A stretch of 64,000 nucleotides of DNA from the NCBI RefSeq assembly GCF_001640805.2, contig NC_066856.1, positions 15,785,087 to 15,849,086 of the forward strand, in the 5' to 3' direction. Under the pieces are notes generated by a model. The model had not been told where the DNA came from. It worked only from the letters and a program-made list of their open reading frames with translations, and made no database searches. Made by a program: the position numbers and the translations under genes. This document shows, piece by piece, positions 56,961-64,000 of this stretch. Numbering within the stretch: the stretch's first letter is position 1; every line of letters begins with the position of its first letter. Source of the stretch: Lates calcarifer. Lineage: Eukaryota > Chordata > Actinopteri > Centropomidae.

Positions 56961-58772
56961 TAGTTGGAAAAACAGTTAAGCAGTATATGAACCCAACAGG
57001 GTTGGATGTATTGACACGCAGACCCAAGATACAACAGAAGCCTACCAGATCAAACTAGACTAAATATAATTTGGACCCTGTCTGAGTCGGATAGGAAGCT
57101 CAGTTCGTAGGAGGTAGTTCCACCTCTGTTGCAGCATCGTCACAAGATTAAAATGAAATAGGAACGGTGACCAAAACCCTTCCATTAATTTCACTGAACT
57201 GATTTAGCTAAGCACCAGATAGCATTATGGGCAAGACAATCTCACTGACCTAAGTTCAAACCCACCACCACCACACTCTTCCCTCAGTCCTGACATGAAA
57301 AATGAAGAACTAATGAGGCTACGGAGCAACTGGACCAACACGAGCAGCAGGGTGCAGAGATCAGTCAAACGTCATCGCTTCCTGACAGCTGGGTCGGCCA
57401 GGTCTCATGTAATAGTGATGAATGTTTCCCCTGCATTGACATGAAGTTTCAAGTCCACAAACAAATCAAAAAATACTTTGTTTACTGCTATATTTGGACT
57501 CTCATTTTTGTTATCTTTCACATGTTTGAGTGAATTTGATAGCAATAAGTGAGTCACTTATGTGATCACAGCTCAGCAGGAGAAAACACCCTACAGGCAT
57601 GTCACTGACCGATTTGATTAGACACTCTTAATGCGAGCTTTAGTCACTCGGTGATGATTCAGATTTCTATTCAAAAAGTGAATAGCATGTTGTGATTACA
57701 ACCACCCCCTAAGAGAGGCACATGTTTTTAATGACTGAAACTTTTATTTGGAGGTTTGTGACTCAGCACACTTATGTCTACATTTTTCCATTTCATTTTC
57801 AAGAGGTTTTAGTAATAATCACACCATTAGATGCCTGAAAAGGAAAAATCCCTCAGTCAGACTTGGGTAATGTAAAAACATTGCAGGTAACTCTTTCAAA
57901 CTGAAAGAAGATTTGTTATAGTGGCAGGAATAGGATGGTACATTTTGTGGTTTGTTTCTGTCTCAATGTTTTATCCGCAGAACAAGCCACCTTGTTTTGG
58001 TAGACAAGATTAGATCATGATTCACTTCATGGAATCAATTTCACAGTGTATTACAACAGCATCCCCCTGCAAGATCAGTCTGAATGTCATTTTGGGGAAA
58101 GATTTGTCTCGCTTGGAGTGCACAAGCATTTCCTGCATACTGTACCTGCACTTCCTCAGTTTATCATATTTGCCCTCGGAAAAATCTTTATTAGTGTGAA
58201 AGGCTTGCATTAGGTCTCATGGGAGAGCGGGCTGGCATTGATGCAGATGACAGCAGCAGTCTCTTTCACACTCTGTAGTGTTGACAGACATGGAAGTAGT
58301 AAGGATCTGTCAGGAAGCACTGCAGAACTCACTGCTCGCGCTGCACCGGCTATAAATATTTCAGGAAATAACAATCAGGGCTGTTTATTCTTTCCAAAGT
58401 TATCCGTAAGTATGACTGACTTGTTTTGAAAACAGTTGTTTTGACAGATTTCTGGGGTCTGACAGTGACTGCTCCCTGTCTGTGTGTTGTGTGCATGCTG
58501 ATGCGTGTCTGCCACCTGTGCAGTGATGAAGCTGACATGCTGCGAGTGCACGCGGTGTACAGCTGAGGCAGGAGTGACACCACAGTTACATGTCTTTGCT
58601 TGGTTTTCTTCAAAATGTCTTACTTTTCATAAATCTGCACAGTTTATTACATCCTTGTATTTAAGTGAAATGGATAAATATAGAAACTGATGATAATTGT
58701 TGGTTTAAAACAGCACATTCAGTAACACACAGGCCACAGCTGCCAGTGAAGACACTGAGGTCATTTTCTAAC
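56961..58772. other. Gene-free stretch, CNE-like near 58060-58220
   Basis: Positions 58060-58220 are non-repetitive with overlapping frames on both strands that look chance. No other signal. Confidence 0.3.
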
Positions 58773-59103
58773 TTAAAGAGCAAGTGTGTAGGATTTAGTG
58801 GCATCAAGTGGTGAGGTGGCAGATTGCAAGCAACCCTTCCCCTCACCCCTCCCTTTCCAAGCATCTACAAGAACTTACAATAACCTTCAGGTCACGTAAA
58901 AACGTCCCTCTTTAGAGCCAGTGTTTGGTTTGTCTATTCTGGGCTACTGTAGAAACTTTGGCAGCATAATGTGGCAAGTTTCATGGAAGAGGACCTGGTC
59001 CCATAGATATGACGGGAACACAATATTTCGTTTCAGGTGATTATAATGTATAACCATAAATATTATAATAAATCCCTCTAAATCCTACACATTGATCATT
59101 TAA
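58773..59103. mobile_element. MITE with terminal inverted repeats
   Basis: A 331-bp element. The first 25 and last 25 bases are inverted repeats with 19 of 25 matches by hand count, including a perfect 13-base core, TGTGTAGGATTTA, at 58785-58797 and its complement at 59079-59091. Internal words (GTGGCATCAAGTGGTGAGG, CACCCCTCCCTTTCCAAGCA, AGAGCCAGTGTTTGGTTTGT, CTATTCTGGGCTACTGTAGA, GGAAGAGGACCTGGTCCC) match a very abundant teleost MITE from memory. It has no open frame. Both ends begin TTAAA, so a TTAA or TA target duplication is possible. A minus-strand 67-codon frame overlapping the left end is incidental. Confidence 0.8.
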
Positions 59104-60039
59104 TGTAGTCTTGTTGTAGTCTAGTTATTATCTAGCACACTAGATTCTGCCGCATATCCAAATTAGCATACAGAAAACTACAGAAAAGGGTTACACAGAA
59201 CGTGTAATAATCAGTACTGGTGAGTTAAAGTTAGCCCTGAACACACAAGGATTGTTTAGAAACGTTTTAATTCGAGAGAAGTGATAATTTCAACTATTGC
59301 TGTCACTGACCTGTCAAAAGACTGATTTGTTAAACTGGTTGTTAAGTTATGATTTGGCAGAATGCTTGACTGATGAAATGACTTTAGATAGTTAAGAAAA
59401 GTTTTACGAAACAGAGTGAAATAAAGTCAAGACAGTCCTTGAAGTGGTGAAAATTTCAAATTCTAAAGAAAAGAAACTTATACACTGTACTCTAATATTT
59501 CAAACAGTGTGTTGTCTTCTTGACGTGGAATAGAGAGTGAACCTTTCATTATATTTTTTTCTTCAAATGCAATGGGAACAGATTCAGTCCAGAGCTACAT
59601 TCCTCCAAAAACTTGAGATACTAAAAAAAACATTATAATTTTTATAATATTCTTCTGAGGTGTCTGTTTCATACTGACTGCACATAAGGCAATAAAAGAT
59701 TTTGAAAATGCTGTTAACACTCATTTTTGTTGTCAGTATTGAGGCCTGTTGATGTTTTTGTTGCTTGAAAAGCAAGAAGTCATCGAAGTTAGACGTACTT
59801 GCCTGCAATATTATGCATGCATTCACACAACAGCCTTTAATAAATTATTGAATCTATGATGACACAGACAAATCACCCCAACAATGTCAGGGCAGGATGA
59901 TCTTGGAATACAACGTATTTGTAATCCAAGAAATGGGACCTGGTTTGTAGGATAAAATCAAGAGAAAATGTCTAAAAATAACCAGGGAAATTGATCCATG
60001 ATTCTTGAAAACACATCTGACATGGCTAAATGTAATGTT
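59104..60039. other. Gene-free stretch, nothing recognised
   Basis: AT-rich, no features. Confidence 0.4.
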
Positions 60040-60310
60040 TAGTGAATCAGGGCCGAGATTGAAAACAAATAATGTGACAAAGAGGCAGAGGAGTGGTGTG
60101 AGGCCTTCCTGAGCAGGTGGCAGAGGCCTCCAGATGCTGCAGAGAAGCAGTGAGGCAGATAATGTCCTGCCTAGATTACCTCAGGGGCCTGATTACAGTG
60201 GAGCGTCCTCATCTGGGTCAGCTCCAAGCTGGTTCTGCAGGGATCAGCTGTTCCCACTGTCATCCTGATGGTCTGAGGTCTCATCTGAACCGAAGCACAG
60301 AGGTTTGAAT
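60040..60310. other. GC-richer stretch with an open frame, unidentified
   Basis: Distinctly GC-richer than its surroundings. A + strand frame of 63 codons (60117-60308) is Cys/Arg-rich (CCREAVRQIMSCLDYLRG) without a recognised domain. No good splice sites flank it. It may be an old repeat or a regulatory element. Confidence 0.2.
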
Positions 60311-62139
60311 ACATCTTTGTGTATGGTAAAATCAATCAATTTAGATTGTTAGGTTCATTTGTTTTTGTGTGGGACTCTTGGCTGGTATTGTCTTGATGGG
60401 TTTTCTGTTGATGCAGCAGGAAGTTAGCATGGAGTCACTGGATTGTTGCAGCAGGTTCTACACCCACACACTGTATTATAATTGCAAGGAGTACAGTTTA
60501 GCACTGTGTACCTGGATACAAAACTCATGTTTCTAATTCTAGATTTATAATCAGATCGCTTCATGCATTTAATACTACAAAAATGCTCATTTATTTAGCT
60601 GAAGGTTATGGTTTAAATGATTTTCCACTTTTATTGTTGCAAAATAAAGAATGCAGTTAAAGGACAATGGTGACATTGCTCTCTTACTATCAATAAATCC
60701 CATGATAGGACTAAAACCAACAATGCGTCACTCCATCTCTCAGCACATACCCTGACTGTGCCTCTTGGCCTCTGAGCTCATTTTTTTCCGCTGAAGATGT
60801 ACATCTTTAAAAACAGCTCACAAATATACAGTTTGATTTTTCATAAAGGCTCAGGGATTTCCTAAAACAGCAGTTTTAGTTTTTGGCAAAAGAAGGAAAC
60901 AGCATATTTCTGGGGACTATTGCAGCTGTGGATGAAGTTGTTCACCCTGACTTGAAAAGGTTTATGTCAAAGTGGAAGTTTTTATTGGTTTTTATTACCA
61001 CTGATTCTATGTGTTTATACGCAGACTGACTGAAGCATCTAAAAACTTTCTAACGAGAGCTTATGAGTTGATGGCTGGTAATTGGAAAAATTGCATTTTT
61101 GACTCATGCAGTGAGGCGTCAGTCTTTTCATCAGCCACTACTGTCTAATACCGTTAACATAATTGGTACAAGACTGCCTACACACTGAGGAACTGATGAT
61201 CATTGCTTATCGTGATCATTTTGTGTATCAATGTCATTTCCAAAATTATAAAGGCCTGAGGCTTATGGGCCTAGTTATAACCAATAACCATTAGTTTTTC
61301 AATCTTCAGACAAATCTTCAGTGTGATATGCCCAACAACTAGCTTGGCTTCTTATCTACCTCTGGGAACTGAACTCAATAAGCAGATCCCGAAATCACGA
61401 AACTATTCCTTAAACTGCAACCATAATGGTATGTACTATGTGTTCAGTTTTATATATCTAATAATCAAAACTGGTATCACCAAGAATGGTTTGCCTCTGT
61501 GGTGTATAAAGGACAATAACAGCATAAACAACTGTACTCCACAGTTAGTTTTATTCTAATGTACCTTGTTCCTTTATCATTACAAACAGAGAAATATCAC
61601 TTGTTATTTTTGGATAGAAATAAACAAACGCACACTTTCACTTATCTACTGCTTACGAGCATTACAATCTCAGTATCTGATACCTGCTGCCATCCTCCAT
61701 GATGCCGTACATCTATTTACTGAAAAGCAAAACTGGTTTGTTGTGTTTTATCCCCCAGGATCCACCAGCATCCATCTGTACTGTTGCCTTCCTTTCATTT
61801 GCTTTCCCATTCTAACTCATTCTCCTTTTAATGGATTGTTGACATCTTGCAGCAAGCCACAGTCCACATGTTGACATGTAAATAAGACTTCATTCAATTT
61901 TCCCTCCAGATTTAAAGATTGGAGAAAAAAGAAAGGTGTGAGTGCAAGAAGTGTGGTATGAGAGAAGGAAAAATCAGCTGAGAGACACTTGGCAGTGCCA
62001 TCGTTAGAGAATGCAAACATAATTAACTAATCATGCTGGCTGACATGTTACAAATACAGATGTAATTGACTGCCAATGTGAGTTTGAAATATTCATTCAA
62101 ATGAGTCGCAACAGTTAGACAGTGATACTGTAACAAACA
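60311..62139. other. Gene-free stretch, nothing recognised
   Basis: Frames at 61323-61559 and 61566-61874 are AT-rich with no domain or splice support. Confidence 0.4.
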
Positions 62140-62600
62140 CAATCCCAAAACTAATTGGGTCAGCCTCTGCTCAAAGAGGCAATTTGGAAAGCAATTACAG
62201 TCTCCAGTTTGCTTGTGAGCGACTGATAACCGCGTGAAAATGTCTAAATCCTCTTAATCTCACCAAAATAGAAGTTTGCTCTTTTCAAACACAAGTTCAC
62301 AACGCCTAATCAATTTGAGCATCACAGGTAAAGTGATGAATGTGCAGATATTATAGCCGCCAGTCCTTGAATGAACTGGATTGTGTAGGAATGCGTCCAG
62401 TCCCATGATCCAATCCCATTATCACCAACGTAACGGTCCCTGGGCTGCATATGATCAAACACTGGCTTCCTGCCTCTGAAGTTTTACCGACTGAAACCAA
62501 AACCAAAGCAGCTGAAAATGTAGCGACTGATGTTGAAGGTGAATGAAATTGCTCATATATTCACTCTCGTACAAAGGGCAGCATACAGAAGGCAATCAAT
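62140..62600. other. CNE-like block
   Basis: Non-repetitive, with GAGGCAATTTGGAAAGCAAT, GCGACTGATAACCGCGTGAA, CATTATCACCAACGTAACGG and CTGCATATGATCAAACACTG. CpG is retained at several places. No open frame. Regulatory function is inferred only. Confidence 0.35.
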
Positions 62601-62951
62601 AGAGAGAGAGAGACTGGGTGATACAACATGTCATGTCATAGTAATTACTCAGTAATGTATAAAATAATTGATGTCAAGTCAGTTCCAAGTGTAAAAGGAG
62701 ATGGTTATCACAAGGTGTAACAAGTTAATAACTTATTTTGTATATTTCAGCAGTTATCATGGATTGTGAATGATTTTCCCCACTTACCACCAATAGTATC
62801 TAGTAATATAAATAGTTGACAGATCATCAATTTTCAGTACTTTCTACCTTTTTTAAAAAAGACAGCAATGTCAAATGCCAAACCCATCAAAATTAAGGAG
62901 ATGGTCTTTGTGGAAGCAAGAATGTAAGTGCTTTACTGAGACGAAGAGTCT
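62601..62951. other. Gene-free stretch
   Basis: A short GA run at 62602-62612, then AT-rich sequence without features. Confidence 0.4.
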
Positions 62952-63055
62952 ACACCCCTGCTAGTGGTTCTGTGATGCTGTTATGCTCATTGTGAAGAAA
63001 ACATATTGGACAAATGGAAATTTTAACCTGATGATTGCACCACATCAACATCAGG
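62952..63055. repeat. Family A repeat fragment 6
   Basis: CTACACCCCTGCTAGTGGTT, CTGTGATGCTGTTATGCTCA, TATTGGACAAATGGAAATTT and TAACCTGATGATTGCACC. This is the opening part of the family A element, same orientation as the other five pieces. Confidence 0.6.
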
Positions 63056-63494
63056 ACAGCTTATATTAAATGACTTTGGCCCATGGACAACATGCACAGC
63101 ATTCAAGAGAATATGTTCTTGAACTTGTCTAATCAGACAGAGCAGCGGAAAACACGAGATTTCCATCCAGATTTTACAGCCTGAATGGCAGGTCAGTTGA
63201 CTGAGTGGAATCCCAAAATGTCATTGTTTTGCCGTGTTGTTATAAAGTGCGACTGAAATAACCATGGATAAATTTAGGACAACTATAGCAACAAGGGAAC
63301 TTCTGACACCATTGCTGCTCTGCAAGCAAATAATGATTTACAGCTCTTTCAATTAGCTCAGAGGTCCTATTATAGTAGCCTGGGAGCAGCACATTGCCTC
63401 AGCCATAAATCAAATGAACATGGAAATGCATCCCACTTCTAAATATGCATCTACATATTCCATCCACTCATTCATACACTTCCATTTCCGCATC
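63056..63494. other. Gene-free stretch, nothing recognised
   Basis: Unique-looking AT-rich sequence. Confidence 0.4.
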
Positions 63495-63850
63495 CATCAG
63501 TGCATAGCTTGATAAAGATTAGTCACAATGAGTGCCTTGAGTCAGCTAATGCTCAGCTAAATCATTAATTTGCTCCAATTAAAGAGGCGAAAACCTATTT
63601 CTGGCTCTCATACTCAGTCTTTGAAACAGCTGCGTTATTAGTTGTTGATTAAGTTTGTTTGTGAGCTGCTGTTCATTTGCATTTTTGAAGCTCTGTACAA
63701 TTTTCAGTCTCCAAACTGTATCCAGAGGAGGCTGGCAGATGGCTGCTATTCAGTGTTTATCAAGCAACACTAACTTTTATTTCTTTCACTCAGGTCCCCA
63801 GAGACTCATTATCAGTGCTAGTTAGATGCTATAGTAAAAGGCAGCCCAGA
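63495..63850. other. CNE-like block
   Basis: Non-repetitive, with TAAAGATTAGTCACAA, AAATCATTAATTTGCTCCAA and GCTGCGTTATTAGTTGTTGA. Shares a 16-mer with the CNE-like block at 44745-44960. No coding frame. Confidence 0.3.
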
Positions 63851-64000
63851 GATTAAACACCTGGCAGCAGAGATGAAGGATATTACAGAATTCTTTAATT
63901 TTTTTTAACTAGTCCTTAAGAAATGTAGTGTATAGAAAGTAAAGATTGAAAAGAACACATTGCAAGGTTAATCCTAATATGGGAAACACCACTGGTCTGG

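Noticed and set aside
57240..57290. tRNA-like T-arm word (GTTCAAACCC)
   Set aside because: No A box, acceptor stem or anticodon arm can be formed around it.

Overview
The window looks like vertebrate, almost certainly teleost fish, nuclear DNA from a gene-poor region (a long intron or an intergenic desert). It is AT-rich, has no operon-like packing and no long conserved open reading frame. It carries (CA)n and (TTTA)n microsatellites and many worn interspersed repeats that I recognise as teleost families. I see no rRNA, tRNA, CRISPR, prophage or intact transposase gene. Family assignments rest on memory of sequence, not on a database search.

Coding content is minimal. The best candidate is one short terminal exon at 19977-20077 (+): a strong pyrimidine-rich splice acceptor followed by 32 codons and a stop. 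I could not name the gene. Two weaker exon-like pieces lie at 23208-23388 and 49548-49815. Nearly every other open frame is a by-product of low-complexity DNA, a repeat or chance.

Layout: 0-9 kb holds several blocks that read like conserved non-coding elements (CNEs), a first copy of repeat family B (1939-2218), one arm of a diverged inverted pair (4441-4723) and a second family B copy (7038-7418). 10-19 kb holds repeat fragments, a long CA tract and a family C copy. 19-24 kb is the densest part: the exon candidate, a family A repeat block, and a run of CNE-like sequence ending in an unusually CpG-rich patch (23.26-23.48 kb). 26-31 kb holds retrotransposon-like pieces, including a GC-box/TATA promoter-like site at 27.12 kb. 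33.7-34.7 kb pairs a CNE-like block with the second arm of the inverted pair. 37-45 kb has further repeats, CNE-like blocks and a LINE 3' end. 49-53 kb has family A fragments, a minisatellite and an LTR-like remnant. 55-64 kb alternates CNE-like blocks with a complete MITE that has visible terminal inverted repeats (58773-59103).

The most interesting observation is the inverted pair at 4.4-4.7 kb and 34.4-34.7 kb: about 275 bp each, 62 of 76 bases identical in the core by hand count, and not a repeat I recognise. The density of CNE-like blocks suggests the regulatory surroundings of a developmental or neural gene, but that is inference. I did not find a convincing new biological system.
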